Below are positions 32,276 through 40,543 of a DNA stretch of 46,185 bases, one piece after another. How positions within the stretch are numbered: the stretch's first letter is position 1; each line of letters starts with the position of its first letter. The translations under genes and the position numbers were made by a program. Where the stretch lies: positions 1-46,185 of the forward strand of contig JAQTMM010000006.1 of the NCBI GenBank assembly GCA_028714335.1. The letters run 5' to 3'. A model generated the notes under the pieces. It had not been told where the DNA came from. It was given only the letters and a program-made list of their open reading frames with translations, and made no database searches. The DNA is from Dehalococcoidales bacterium (GTDB lineage: Bacteria > Chloroflexota > Dehalococcoidia > Dehalococcoidales > RBG-16-60-22).

Positions 32276-32419
32276 TCAGGTAATAGAACTACAGGGTTTT
32301 ATATCAAAACCTTTATTTCCCAACAGTTGGCTTGGGTATAAAATGCCCTTGCCCCAACTGCCGGAGGTAAATCCATAGCCTGTTTCGCCAACCAGATGTC
32401 TTGCAACACCAGTTGTCAT
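32276..32419 (-). CDS. Small ORF (47 aa) with strong ribosome-binding site, unknown
   Basis: Not in the ORF track. ATG 32419 is preceded by GGGAGGG at five-base spacing. The product is Gly/Ser-rich (GETGYGFTSGSWGKG) with one Cys near the end. No membrane segment. It precedes the MFS-like gene by about 105 bases on the same strand. Support is the ribosome-binding site only. Confidence 0.4.
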   Translation of the reverse strand: MTTGVARHLVGETGYGFTSGSWGKGILYPSQLLGNKGFDIKPCSSIT

Positions 32420-32457
32420 GACGGCCCTCCCAATATAGAAAGAACTAAATTTAGGCG

Positions 32458-32580
32458 TTATTTGCCCAGAGCCGATTCCTGTTTCTTTCTGACCGGGCGG
32501 GTACCATGGCCATGTTTTACATTCTTGAAAGCTTCTTTATAGTTACGCCTTTGCGCTTGTTTTTCTGCTTTTCTGCCCAT
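32458..32580 (-). CDS. Small basic protein (40 aa), unknown
   Basis: Not in the ORF track. ATG 32580 has AAAGGAA at seven-base spacing and a TATAAT box on the same strand at 32614-32619. The product (MGRKAEKQAQRRNYKEAFKN...) is highly basic with a His/Gly patch HGHG and no hydrophobic segment. Charge resembles small ribosome- or nucleic-acid-binding proteins, but no family is recognised. The 61-residue plus-strand ORF in the track over this site is its shadow. Confidence 0.5.
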   Translation of the reverse strand: MGRKAEKQAQRRNYKEAFKNVKHGHGTRPVRKKQESALGK

Positions 32581-32644
32581 TTTAAGTTCCTTTATCTAGT
32601 TTCATTTACATCCATTATATCGTATTCGGTTATCCTATTACTAA

Positions 32645-32992
32645 TTAGGCGTGCTCCAGGACAAGCTGCCAGTCGCGCCAGTCGAAGATAGCCATATTCA
32701 GCACCAGCCGGCGCAGGGCTTCTTCCTTAGTAAGGATGTATAAAGCGACTTCGTTTTCGTAAGTGATGTCGAGAACTTCTTCACGGACCATTTCGTTTAA
32801 AGCCTCGCCCATCTCGGTGCGATTACATTCGTCGTCAATAGCGTGGATAATCGCTAATTTATTGAACCGGCCGTTGGGATGGGCGGCAAAGAACCTAAGC
32901 AGCCCCAGGCAATGATGATTGCTGATGAATTTCTTCATAAGCTCCTCGATGTACGAACGGCTCTTTTTCTTTTTTACTTCAATAATAGTCAT
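32645..32992 (-). CDS. Winged-helix-like small protein (115 aa)
   Basis: ATG 32992 with AAGGAAGGAA upstream. After a Lys-rich start the sequence LGLLRFFAAHPNGRFNKLAIIHAI, then ALNEMVREEVLDITYENEVALYILT, reads as helix-turn-helix plus beta wing, as in small winged-helix regulators. The C-terminal DWRDWQLVLEHA is amphipathic. No sensor domain. It is probably DNA-binding; target unknown. It lies downstream of ftsA on the same strand. Confidence 0.6.
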   Translation of the reverse strand: MTIIEVKKKKSRSYIEELMKKFISNHHCLGLLRFFAAHPNGRFNKLAIIHAIDDECNRTEMGEALNEMVREEVLDITYENEVALYILTKEEALRRLVLNMAIFDWRDWQLVLEHA

Positions 32993-33103
32993 TATCGATT
33001 CCTTCCTTATTTATCTTCATTTACACGTTGTTGGCGATAGGAGATTTTAACGGCTGGTAAAATCCGCCGCTGCTTTTTCCCTCTCACCCCTTGAATCTGT
33101 TAA

Positions 33104-34318
33104 TTACCCGAGGAGCCTTAGCGCTTTCTTGAGTAAAACGTGAATACCTTTTTCCGTGGCGCGGGGTGATTCGGTGTCTTCGTTCTGTGACTGCCACAGG
33201 AGCAGGCCTACGCCCGTAGCATGTGCCGGATTATCCAGAACATCCCCTACCCCAGCCATACGCATCGGTACGCCGAGCCTGACAGGCATACGGGTAACCC
33301 GCTGCCCCAGTTCAGCAATACCGGGAAGATTTGCACCACCACCTGTAATAACGATGCCGGCGGGAATTAGTTTGTGGAGATCGTTTTGCGGCAGCTCAAG
33401 TATTACCAGGCGCAAAATTTCCTCTACGCGCAGGCGTATAATATCGGAAAGGTCATCGTAGGAAACGCTGTGCCCGTCGCCGGTAATCGAGACGCTTTTA
33501 TCCATTTTATTCTTGCTTTTTTCCCGCGGAGTGACATCGCCGTAGCGCTTTTTCATCTCTTCGGCCAGTTCATAGGTAACGCCCAGACCGATGGAGATAT
33601 CACGTGTAACCTGGTAGCCGGCAACCGGTAATACCGAGGTGTGGTAGATGTTATCGTCTTTGAAAATGGCAATATCGGTGGTGCCGCCGCCGATGTCCGC
33701 CAGCAGCACGCCGTCCTGTCTTTCTTCCGGCTCTAACACCGCTTCGGAACTGGCAAGGCATTCCATGACGAGGTCGTCAATCTCCACTCCAACGCTGCGG
33801 ACGCATTTAACAAGATTCCGCACCGAGGTTGCCGCCGCCGTGATAATATGGGTTTCTACGTCGAGGCGGCTGCCGTGCATGCCGGCGGGATTTTTAACGC
33901 CCATCTGACCATCCACTTGATAATCTCTCGGAATCACATGAAGCACTCTTTGTTCCGATGGGACTTTAACCGTACGGGCAACGTTTAGGACACGCTTCAT
34001 GTCCTCTGGGTAAACAATCTGGTTGTTCCGGGTAATCGAGACGGTTCCGGATTTATTAATTGAGGTAATATGGCGGCCGGTAACGCCGATATTTGCCGAA
34101 TCCATCTTACGTCCGGCCATCTGTTCCGCCATCCTGACCGACTGTCTAATAGATTCCTTCGCCTCGTTAAGACTTAATACGAGGCCTTTATGAAGACCGC
34201 GCGACGGGGTTACCCCAACCCCGATGATACGAAGGCCTTCATCACCGTAATCTTCCGCCATGATACTGCAGATTTTAGTAGTACCAATATCTATGGCGTT
34301 GACCTTAGTTTTTTTCAC
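33104..34318 (-). CDS. ftsA: Cell division protein FtsA
   Basis: The track start is 84 bases upstream; GTG 34318 with AGGAGG at six-base spacing is far better and begins MKKTKVNAIDIGTTKICSIMAE, the actin-fold phosphate-1 motif. Other motifs: DLVMECLASSEAVL, DIGGGTTDIAIFKD (phosphate 2) and GIVITGGGANLPGIAEL (adenosine). Length about 404. The C-terminal KGIHVLLKKALRLLG is an amphipathic membrane-targeting helix. It tethers FtsZ to the membrane. ftsZ is not adjacent, which is unusual. Confidence 0.92.
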   Translation of the reverse strand: MKKTKVNAIDIGTTKICSIMAEDYGDEGLRIIGVGVTPSRGLHKGLVLSLNEAKESIRQSVRMAEQMAGRKMDSANIGVTGRHITSINKSGTVSITRNNQIVYPEDMKRVLNVARTVKVPSEQRVLHVIPRDYQVDGQMGVKNPAGMHGSRLDVETHIITAAATSVRNLVKCVRSVGVEIDDLVMECLASSEAVLEPEERQDGVLLADIGGGTTDIAIFKDDNIYHTSVLPVAGYQVTRDISIGLGVTYELAEEMKKRYGDVTPREKSKNKMDKSVSITGDGHSVSYDDLSDIIRLRVEEILRLVILELPQNDLHKLIPAGIVITGGGANLPGIAELGQRVTRMPVRLGVPMRMAGVGDVLDNPAHATGVGLLLWQSQNEDTESPRATEKGIHVLLKKALRLLG

Positions 34319-34368
34319 AGGTGCCTCCTTTTTAGTATGATTCTTGTTAACTGTAAAAATACTGTTTA

Positions 34369-34581
34369 CTATTCCTTGGAATCGCGATAGCGGATATTCC
34401 ATTTGCTGCAGAGCGTCAGCAGGTGCTCTTTGAATTCCGGATTGGGATACCGGTAAAGCTCGGCGAGGAAGCCGTGCAGCAGTTCATTACCGGTCATGTG
34501 GGGATTAGATTCCTGCGGCCCAGGGAGATTGATGTACACGATTTCCGTCATTAGCCTCTGGTACTCGATAGGATTAGACAT
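34369..34581 (-). CDS. Small hypothetical protein (70 aa) upstream of ftsA
   Basis: ATG 34581 follows GGAGGG at ten-base spacing. The product MSNPIEYQRLMTEIVYINLP then a helical ELLHGFLAELYRYPNPEFKEHLLTLCSKW segment is soluble. It ends 50 bases before ftsA and is probably co-transcribed. No family recognised. Confidence 0.6.
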   Translation of the reverse strand: MSNPIEYQRLMTEIVYINLPGPQESNPHMTGNELLHGFLAELYRYPNPEFKEHLLTLCSKWNIRYRDSKE

Positions 34582-34669
34582 GGAATAATAGCCCTCCTTC
34601 TTTTAGTATTTTGCCAACGATATTAGTGGCTGCGTTTGCAGTTCACTGGTTTAATTTTATCAATATAGG

Positions 34670-34713
34670 AGGACAAGCCTATAATATTGTCCTTACTATT
34701 TTCAACTTGTCCT
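34670..34713. promoter_or_regulatory. Heptamer cluster AGGACAA/TTGTCCT, operator candidate
   Basis: AGGACAA at 34670, then TTGTCCT at 34687 and at 34707, the last two in direct repeat exactly 20 bases apart within a longer shared TTGTCCTTA. The first pair forms an inverted repeat around a TATAAT box (34680-34685). It lies between the divergent 34369 and DUF5343-like genes. Confidence 0.45.
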
Positions 34714-34744
34714 TATAATTACCATAAATACACAGATATTTTTC

Positions 34745-34773
34745 TTGAATCATTTTTTCTTTTGGAATATAAT
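34745..34773 (+). promoter_or_regulatory. sigma70 promoter of the DUF5343-like gene
   Basis: TTGAAT and a perfect TATAAT with a 17-base spacer, 26 bases before GTG 34800. Confidence 0.75.
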
Positions 34774-34799
34774 GGTAAACAACTAGACGAGGTATTGCT

Positions 34800-35492
34800 G
34801 TGGTTACTGAAAAAGGACGAAAACACCTCCCGCCTTATGTCTCTTACCGGACCTTCTATCACTTCCTGGAGCGACTGGAAGAACGCATACCATCACGCAT
34901 AGACCGGAGTTACTGGGGAGACATGCTTTCCGGCAGTACTGGCGTGCAGTTGATATCCGCTTTACGTTTTTTGTCTTTGATTGACGCCAACGGCAAACCA
35001 ACTGACAAATTGAAGCCAATTGTGGACGCTAAAGGCGATCTTAGAGCGCCTCATTTACGTAAGATTACACAGGAATCGTACCATTTTGTGATGGGGGGCT
35101 CGCTTGATTTAGGAAGCGCCACTTACGATCAGTTAAAAGAGGTTTTTCACGGTAATTTCAGTCTTGCCGATGACGTTAGCCGCAAGTGTGTTAAATTCTT
35201 TATTGCCCTGGCTAAGGACTCTGGTATTACCCTTTCGCCGTTTATTACCAAGGGGACTCGTTCCTCTCATACCATAAGCCCCGCCAAAATGGCATTAAAG
35301 AAGTCCGTAACACGTATCAACAAGAATGAAAAAATTCCACAAGACGAGGACAAAATTCCAAATACCAATTCTTACCTACACTTACTTTTGTCCAAGTTTC
35401 CCAACTTCGATCCGTCATGGAGCGATGAAATCAAGCTCAAGTGGTTCGCTGATTTTGACGAACTATTAAAGATGCGACATCAACAAGACTAG
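34800..35492 (+). CDS. DUF5343-like protein
   Basis: A 230-residue soluble protein starting at GTG 34800 with GAGG upstream. Residues 10-150 resemble DUF5343: PPYVSYRTFYHFLERL, GVQLISALRFLSLIDANGKPTDKL and a following acidic-helical region ending DDVSRKCVKFFIALAKDSGI; such proteins have tandem winged-helix-like folds, and their role is not established. A polar linker (SVTRINKNEKIPQDED) leads to a C-terminal helix, SYLHLLLSKFPNFDPSW. It overlaps the convergent terC 3' end by four bases. Confidence 0.65.
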   Translation: MVTEKGRKHLPPYVSYRTFYHFLERLEERIPSRIDRSYWGDMLSGSTGVQLISALRFLSLIDANGKPTDKLKPIVDAKGDLRAPHLRKITQESYHFVMGGSLDLGSATYDQLKEVFHGNFSLADDVSRKCVKFFIALAKDSGITLSPFITKGTRSSHTISPAKMALKKSVTRINKNEKIPQDEDKIPNTNSYLHLLLSKFPNFDPSWSDEIKLKWFADFDELLKMRHQQD

Positions 35493-36448
35493 GATTTCTT
35501 AGATTCTTCGTCGCTGCTATCTGATAAAATATCCTTCTTTTTTGGCGGCCACAGGTAGGAAGCCAGGGCAGATAAAAGCAGTATCCCTACTACCGCTCCT
35601 AACGATACCGGTACCGGCACTTCAAACCACGCCGAGCCTATCATCTTAACGCCCAGCAGCCCCAATATTGCCGCCAGCCCGTAATTCAGATACACCAGCT
35701 TCTTGGTTAAGCCGGCTATAGCAAAATAGAGCGCCCGCAGGCCTAATATGGCAAAGATATTCGATGTATAGACGATAAATAGGTCGGAAGTGATTGAAAG
35801 GATAGCTGGAATCGAGTCCACGGCGAATACAACATCAGTTGATTCAACCACGATTAACACTAAAAGCAGTGGGGTCGCCAGCCGGCGCCCGTCTATCCGG
35901 CACAGAAAATTGGAGCCCTTATATTCATCGGTAACTGGTAGGAACTTACATGCCAGGCGGAAAAGCAGATTCTTCTTAGGGTTAACCTGCTCTTCCTTTT
36001 TGGTAGCGATTTTAAAGGCGGTGTATATCAGGAACGCCCCGAATATGTAGATAACCCAGTGCAAGGCGTTCAATATCGCCCAGCCGGAGGCGATAAATAT
36101 GCCACGCATCGCCATAGCACCCACAATGCCCCAGAACAATACCCGGTGCTGATACTCCGAAGGGACAGCAAAGGAGGCGAATATCAACAGGAAGACAAAG
36201 AGGTTGTCCATGCTTAATGAATATTCTACGATGTAGCCGGTGAGGAAAGTGAAGGCTTTATCCTGCCCCAGCACAAAGTAGATAACTAAAGCGAAAACCA
36301 AAGCTAGAGCCACGTAACACGCGGTCATAATCAGGGCTTCCTTGGTCTTAATCGCATGAGCTTTACGTTGGAATATCGCCAGGTCAGCGATCAACACTAT
36401 CGGTACAATAATGGCAAATACTATCCAGAGTATATTTTCCGGATCCAT
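35489..36448 (-). CDS. TerC/Alx-family integral membrane protein
   Basis: A 319-residue protein with about nine helices. Family landmarks: FLTGYIVEYSLSMDNLFVFLLIFASFAVP with the conserved Asp-Asn, FWGIVGAMAMRGIFI, and VVESTDVVFAVDSIPAILSIT with conserved acidic residues. Members (Alx, MeeY-type) are linked to Mn2+ export and metalation of exported proteins. The start overlaps the rlmN stop as TAATG, implying coupling. Confidence 0.93.
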   Translation of the reverse strand: MDPENILWIVFAIIVPIVLIADLAIFQRKAHAIKTKEALIMTACYVALALVFALVIYFVLGQDKAFTFLTGYIVEYSLSMDNLFVFLLIFASFAVPSEYQHRVLFWGIVGAMAMRGIFIASGWAILNALHWVIYIFGAFLIYTAFKIATKKEEQVNPKKNLLFRLACKFLPVTDEYKGSNFLCRIDGRRLATPLLLVLIVVESTDVVFAVDSIPAILSITSDLFIVYTSNIFAILGLRALYFAIAGLTKKLVYLNYGLAAILGLLGVKMIGSAWFEVPVPVSLGAVVGILLLSALASYLWPPKKKDILSDSSDEESKKS

Positions 36449-37533
36449 TATCTCTCCTTGTTTTTCAGAAATTGACTACGCAGCTGGCCGCAGCCGGCAT
36501 TGATGTCCTGCCCCCGGCGTTCGCGGAGGGTTACATTTAGGTGCAGCCGTTTGAGTTCATCCTCAAAAGCCAGTATAACCTGACGCGGGGGTGGCTGAAA
36601 AGCGGGGTCGGCGGTAACGTTAGCCGCAATGAGGTTGATATGGCATTTGAGCCCGCCAATTAAATCGGCTAAAGCACGGGCATGACCGATGGAAGCGTTA
36701 ACGCCTCTAAACAACGCGTACTCAAAGCTCAAACGCTTGCCTTTAACCTCAATATACTCGCGGCAGGCTGGGATAAGCTGTTCCAGCGGGTACCTGCGAT
36801 TAAGCGGCACCAGCTTATTCCGTAAAGCGTTATCGGCGGCATGGAGGGATATTGCCAGCCCTACCTGAAGCTTTTCTTTGGCTAATCGTTTTATCTGGGG
36901 CACCAATCCCGCGGTAGAGATAACCATATTGCGCGCCCCCAGCCCAAATGCCTCCGGTGAATTCAACATTTCTATAGCCCGCCAGAGGTTGTCGTAATTA
37001 GCCAGCGGCTCGCCCATGCCCATGAAAACTACGTTGGATACGTGTTTACCGCTCGAACCGTTTTTCTTTTCCATGAGGTAACGGGCGAAATAAAGCACCT
37101 GGTCAATAATCTCACCGGGGGTCAGATTACGCTCAAAGCCCTGCTGTCCGGTAGCGCAAAAGGGGCAGCCGACGGCGCAGCCCACCTGCGTGGAAACGCA
37201 AACCGTATAGCGCTCCCCTCCCCTCTCCGGGTCATAATGCATCAACGCCGTCTCAACAGTCTTACCATCGGCAAGGTTAAAAAGCGTTTTTACCGTACCG
37301 TCCCTGCCGATTTCTTGTTTTGCGGGGCTTATGCTGTGCAATTTCAGGCTATCGCTTAGCTTTTGACGTAAACCCTGCGGCAAATCAGTCATTTCTGCAA
37401 AGTCTTGCGCCATGTTGCGATATACCCACTTGGCTACCTGCTTAACGCGGTAGGCGGGTTCGCCCAGAGCTAGAAGGAATTCGCTGGATTGTGCGTAATT
37501 TAGTTCGGTAAAGCTTTGCGGTTTTTTAGTCAT
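36448..37533 (-). CDS. rlmN: 23S rRNA (adenine-2503-C2)-methyltransferase / tRNA m2A37
   Basis: A 361-residue radical SAM enzyme. The cluster motif is CAVGCPFCATGQQG (CxxxCxxC), followed by MGMGEPLANYDNLWRAI; the catalytic cysteines lie near the C-terminus (DINAGCGQL) and upstream in the TAGLVPQI region typical of RlmN/Cfr. The N-terminal helical accessory domain is present. It methylates A2503 and tRNA A37. Its promoter is back to back with that of the menA-like gene. Confidence 0.96.
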   Translation of the reverse strand: MTKKPQSFTELNYAQSSEFLLALGEPAYRVKQVAKWVYRNMAQDFAEMTDLPQGLRQKLSDSLKLHSISPAKQEIGRDGTVKTLFNLADGKTVETALMHYDPERGGERYTVCVSTQVGCAVGCPFCATGQQGFERNLTPGEIIDQVLYFARYLMEKKNGSSGKHVSNVVFMGMGEPLANYDNLWRAIEMLNSPEAFGLGARNMVISTAGLVPQIKRLAKEKLQVGLAISLHAADNALRNKLVPLNRRYPLEQLIPACREYIEVKGKRLSFEYALFRGVNASIGHARALADLIGGLKCHINLIAANVTADPAFQPPPRQVILAFEDELKRLHLNVTLRERRGQDINAGCGQLRSQFLKNKER

Positions 37534-37564
37534 AATGATGGCAACCGTTAATACTCAATATGAC

Positions 37565-37573
37565 ATTATACCA
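37565..37573 (-). promoter_or_regulatory. Extended -10 of rlmN
   Basis: Minus-strand TGGTATAAT, about 32 bases before ATG 37533. It forms a perfect 10-bp inverted repeat (ATTATACCAT/ATGGTATAAT) with the promoter of the divergent gene. Confidence 0.55.
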
Positions 37574-37615
37574 TTATTCTTGAGTATAACAGCCTATAAA
37601 AATGCATAGCTCTAA

Positions 37616-37624
37616 TGGTATAAT
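37616..37624 (+). promoter_or_regulatory. Extended -10 of the menA-ubiE operon
   Basis: TGGTATAAT with no good -35. The predicted start is about 14 bases before TTG 37645, immediately ahead of the AGGAG ribosome-binding site. Confidence 0.6.
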
Positions 37625-37644
37625 CGTCTGTAGGAGAAGATTTA

Positions 37645-38535
37645 TTGAGTAACGCTAAATCCTGGATTTTAGAAACCCGTCCCCAATTCTTAATCCTCTC
37701 TTTCATTTTAGCTTTTCTGGGTACCGCTTTAGCCTGGTATAAAGGCGATGTAACGATTTGGCACGCCCTGCTGGCTGGCATTGGTTTGGTACTGGCACAT
37801 GCCAGCGTCAACGTGTTAAACGACTACTTTGACTTCCGCAGCGGGATAGATAAAGCCACCAAGCGTACGCCTTTCAGTGGCGGCAGTGGAATACTCCCTA
37901 CCCAACTTTTAACACCCCGCCAAGTCCTGTTGCTGGGCATAACCTGCTTTGTCCTGGCGGTACCGGTAGGTATTTACTTCAGCATTATCAAGGGATGGCA
38001 GTTACTGCCTTTGCTGTTTTTAGCCACTTTCTTAATCATCCTTTACAGTCCATTCATTCTAAAGCGCCCCTGGCCGGAATGGGCGGCGGGAATCGGTATG
38101 GGCGGGCTGCCAATATTGGGGATGTACTTTGTGCAAACGGGCGCTTATACCTGGGAAGCGGTTATTGCCTGCATACCATCCACCTTGCTGGTGCATAACT
38201 TACTGCTGCTTAACGAATTTCCGGACATCGAAGCTGATAAGATTGCGAAACGTAGAACCCTGCCAATAGCCCTGGGGCGAAAACCCTCTACTATTATCTA
38301 TATCATCGTCAATATGGCCGTTTACGTTTGGATAATCGCCTGGGTAGCGGCTGGAGTAATGCCCATATGGTCGCTGTTAACCCTGTTATCTCTGCCGTTA
38401 TGCATCAAAGCCATTAACGGAGCCATACACAACGAAGAACCTGATAAACTAATCCCAGGGATGGCTGCTAATGTTATAAACATCTTATTCCTCCAGTTGT
38501 TATTGGGTATCGCTTACGTAATAGCTCATTTTTAG
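37645..38535 (+). CDS. menA: UbiA-family prenyltransferase, MenA-like
   Basis: A 296-residue polytopic protein from TTG 37645 (AGGAG eight bases upstream). The two Asp-rich prenyl-diphosphate motifs are NVLNDYFDFRSGIDK and NEFPDIEADKIAKRRTLPIALG; the segment TPFSGGSGILPTQLLTP between them is typical of MenA (1,4-dihydroxy-2-naphthoate prenyltransferase). About eight helices. Together with the following UbiE/MenG-like methyltransferase it indicates quinone synthesis. MenA versus another UbiA member is likely but not certain. Confidence 0.85.
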   Translation: MSNAKSWILETRPQFLILSFILAFLGTALAWYKGDVTIWHALLAGIGLVLAHASVNVLNDYFDFRSGIDKATKRTPFSGGSGILPTQLLTPRQVLLLGITCFVLAVPVGIYFSIIKGWQLLPLLFLATFLIILYSPFILKRPWPEWAAGIGMGGLPILGMYFVQTGAYTWEAVIACIPSTLLVHNLLLLNEFPDIEADKIAKRRTLPIALGRKPSTIIYIIVNMAVYVWIIAWVAAGVMPIWSLLTLLSLPLCIKAINGAIHNEEPDKLIPGMAANVINILFLQLLLGIAYVIAHF

Positions 38536-38544
38536 GATGGCATT

Positions 38545-39270
38545 ATGGCCAAATCGGCCACTATATCAAAGTCGCCTCTGCATAATATCTTTACCGCTAT
38601 ACCATCGCACTACGACCTTGTAAACTTCATCGGTACATTGGGGATGGATAAGCGATGGCGCAGGCTGGCGGCGGAGGCGTGCGTGGAGACAAAGCCACTG
38701 CGCGTGCTGGAGATTGGCTGCGGCACCGGCGACTTGACTATCAACATTGCCCGGTTAGCGGATAAAGGTACGGAATTAATCGGGCTGGATTATAGCCGCC
38801 CGATGCTTGATAAAGCGCGGGAAAAGGTTAAAAAAGCCGGAGTTGACGGCCGCGTTAAATTCATCGAGGGTGATGCATCTAAACTGCCGTTCCCGGACGC
38901 CTCATTTGATGTTACAGCTATATCTTTCGCCTTCCGCAATCTCACCTATAAAAACCCAATCTGTAAAGCGCACCTAAGCGAGGTTGTGAGAGTCCTAAAG
39001 CCCGGTGGGCGCTATGTCATCGTGGAATCCAGCCAACCGGAGAACGGCTTTATTCGCGCCATTAACCACCTGTATATGTGGGTCTTCGTGATGCCGATGG
39101 GTGTAATTCTTTCCGGCAATGTAAGCGCTTACAAGTATTTAGCCAAGTCCACTACGGATTTCTATTCACCCAAAGAGGTCAGGGAATTGCTGATGTCGGC
39201 GGGGTTCAAAGACGTCCGCTACCGCCCCCTATTCTTTGGCGCCGCGGGCATTCATGTAGCCATCAAGTAG
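38545..39270 (+). CDS. ubiE: UbiE/MenG-type demethylmenaquinone methyltransferase
   Basis: A 241-residue SAM methyltransferase nine bases after menA. FTAIPSHYDLVNFIGTLGMDKRWRR is the characteristic UbiE N-terminus; motif I is VLEIGCGTGDL; ISFAFRNLTYK and the later LKPGGRYVIVESSQPE follow the family pattern. It C-methylates the prenylated naphthoquinone in the last step of menaquinone synthesis. Its stop codon abuts the stop of the convergent radical SAM gene. Confidence 0.9.
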   Translation: MAKSATISKSPLHNIFTAIPSHYDLVNFIGTLGMDKRWRRLAAEACVETKPLRVLEIGCGTGDLTINIARLADKGTELIGLDYSRPMLDKAREKVKKAGVDGRVKFIEGDASKLPFPDASFDVTAISFAFRNLTYKNPICKAHLSEVVRVLKPGGRYVIVESSQPENGFIRAINHLYMWVFVMPMGVILSGNVSAYKYLAKSTTDFYSPKEVRELLMSAGFKDVRYRPLFFGAAGIHVAIK

Positions 39271-40527
39271 CTAAATCTGATGCTCGATATGGTATTCCCG
39301 CAACGTATTAAGCGCCGCAAAGAACTCCCGCATCATCACGCTGACTGTGTACATGCCTTTTTCCGTGACGCGTAAAGTATCGTTGCCTTCTACAACGCCT
39401 CCCAGCTTGAGGAACGCCGTTTCCAGCCAGAGTTTTTGCGCCATCTCCCCGCCAAAGCGCTGCCGGAAGGCTTTAGTATCCACCTCCAGCCCGAAGAGCT
39501 TGGTTAAAAGATAATATCGCGTTTTTTCTCTACCGGAAAGCTGACGCCAGCCAACGATGGGAAGTTTATTAGAGGCAGTCATTTCGTGGTAGCGGTCTAA
39601 AGAGAAGGAGTTGACGTAGAAATTCCCTTTTACAATGCTGACTGAACCCGCGCCGATACCGATATAGTCGTCCGTCTTGATAATATATTCGTCAATCATA
39701 TGGTTGCCACGGGAAAAGCACCACGCTGTTGACGCGTTGAAACCACCGCGGTAAAGCTCTTTGAGTATCACGTTATAAAACTGGCGTTCGCGGGAGTTGT
39801 TCACCCGATTGAACCGCCGTTCCATGGCGTCCTTTTTATGCGGCGAGGGCATCAACGGGTAGAATGTTGCCTGGTCTATGCCTAATTCTTTAAATGCCTT
39901 AACGTCCTCAACGAACTGGGGGACCGTCTGCCCGGGGAAGTTAAAGACAAAATCAACGTTCAGGGTGTCGAACTGCCCTTCTGTTTCCTGGAGCCGTCTT
40001 TTAACTTCATCGGCGGGGCCGTTAATCCTGCCCATCGTCTTTAAGACTTGCTCGTCAAAGCTCTGGACGCCTATCGAAAGCCGGTTGACGCTGTAGTCTT
40101 TGAGGAGACTGATGTTCTTGGTCGTTAGTTCGCGGGGGGTTGTTTCTAAAGATATTTGTTTTATGTCAAATAGTCCCCTCAAATGCTTGATAAAGCCTCC
40201 AAGCTCATCCATCAGCACCGTGGGCGTTCCCCCACCAAAGTAAACGTCATTAAAGCTGAAACCGAGTTTGCGGTATAACTCCAACTCCCGTTTAAGGTCA
40301 ATAAAGTACCGGCGTGCCAGACCATCGTCGAAGAGATAGCGGTTAAAGCAGCAGAACGGGCACAACGAGCGGCAAAACGGAATATGGACGTAAAGCGATA
40401 TCCCCCCCTTATCCCACTCCCCCATATTAAGCGGCGTTCCGGTGGAGGTTAAGCGCTGGAATTTCCGCCCTTCCCGCCGTGTAACAAAGCCCGCAAGTTC
40501 AGCAATCATCCTAAAAAATGATACCAC
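39271..40527 (-). CDS. HemW/HemN-like radical SAM protein
   Basis: A 418-residue protein with SLYVHIPFCRSLCPFCCFNRYL (CxxxCxxC plus an adjacent Cys), YFGGGTPTVL, the SLETTPRELT substrate-side segment and RLSIGVQSFDEQVLKTMGR, all diagnostic of the coproporphyrinogen dehydrogenase (HemN/HemW/HutW) group. The C-terminal part lacks the HemN trip-wire region and resembles HemW-like proteins. It could be a heme chaperone, or act on a tetrapyrrole or quinone-linked substrate. GTG 40527 has no ribosome-binding site; ATG 40509 is an alternative start. A 7-bp palindrome (ATACCAC/GTGGTAT) overlaps the start. Confidence 0.85.
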   Translation of the reverse strand: MVSFFRMIAELAGFVTRREGRKFQRLTSTGTPLNMGEWDKGGISLYVHIPFCRSLCPFCCFNRYLFDDGLARRYFIDLKRELELYRKLGFSFNDVYFGGGTPTVLMDELGGFIKHLRGLFDIKQISLETTPRELTTKNISLLKDYSVNRLSIGVQSFDEQVLKTMGRINGPADEVKRRLQETEGQFDTLNVDFVFNFPGQTVPQFVEDVKAFKELGIDQATFYPLMPSPHKKDAMERRFNRVNNSRERQFYNVILKELYRGGFNASTAWCFSRGNHMIDEYIIKTDDYIGIGAGSVSIVKGNFYVNSFSLDRYHEMTASNKLPIVGWRQLSGREKTRYYLLTKLFGLEVDTKAFRQRFGGEMAQKLWLETAFLKLGGVVEGNDTLRVTEKGMYTVSVMMREFFAALNTLREYHIEHQI

Positions 40528-40540
40528 AGGTAGGTGGTAT
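40521..40540. repeat. 7-bp palindrome between the glycosyltransferase and radical SAM genes
   Basis: ATACCAC and GTGGTAT with a six-base centre, overlapping the first codons of the radical SAM gene. It could be an operator or an mRNA hairpin covering the start. Confidence 0.45.
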
Positions 40541-40543
40541 TAG

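Noticed and set aside
34687-34902. 71-codon ORF upstream of the DUF5343-like gene
   Set aside because: Overlaps the operator cluster, the strong promoter and the DUF5343 start in another frame; no ribosome-binding site.
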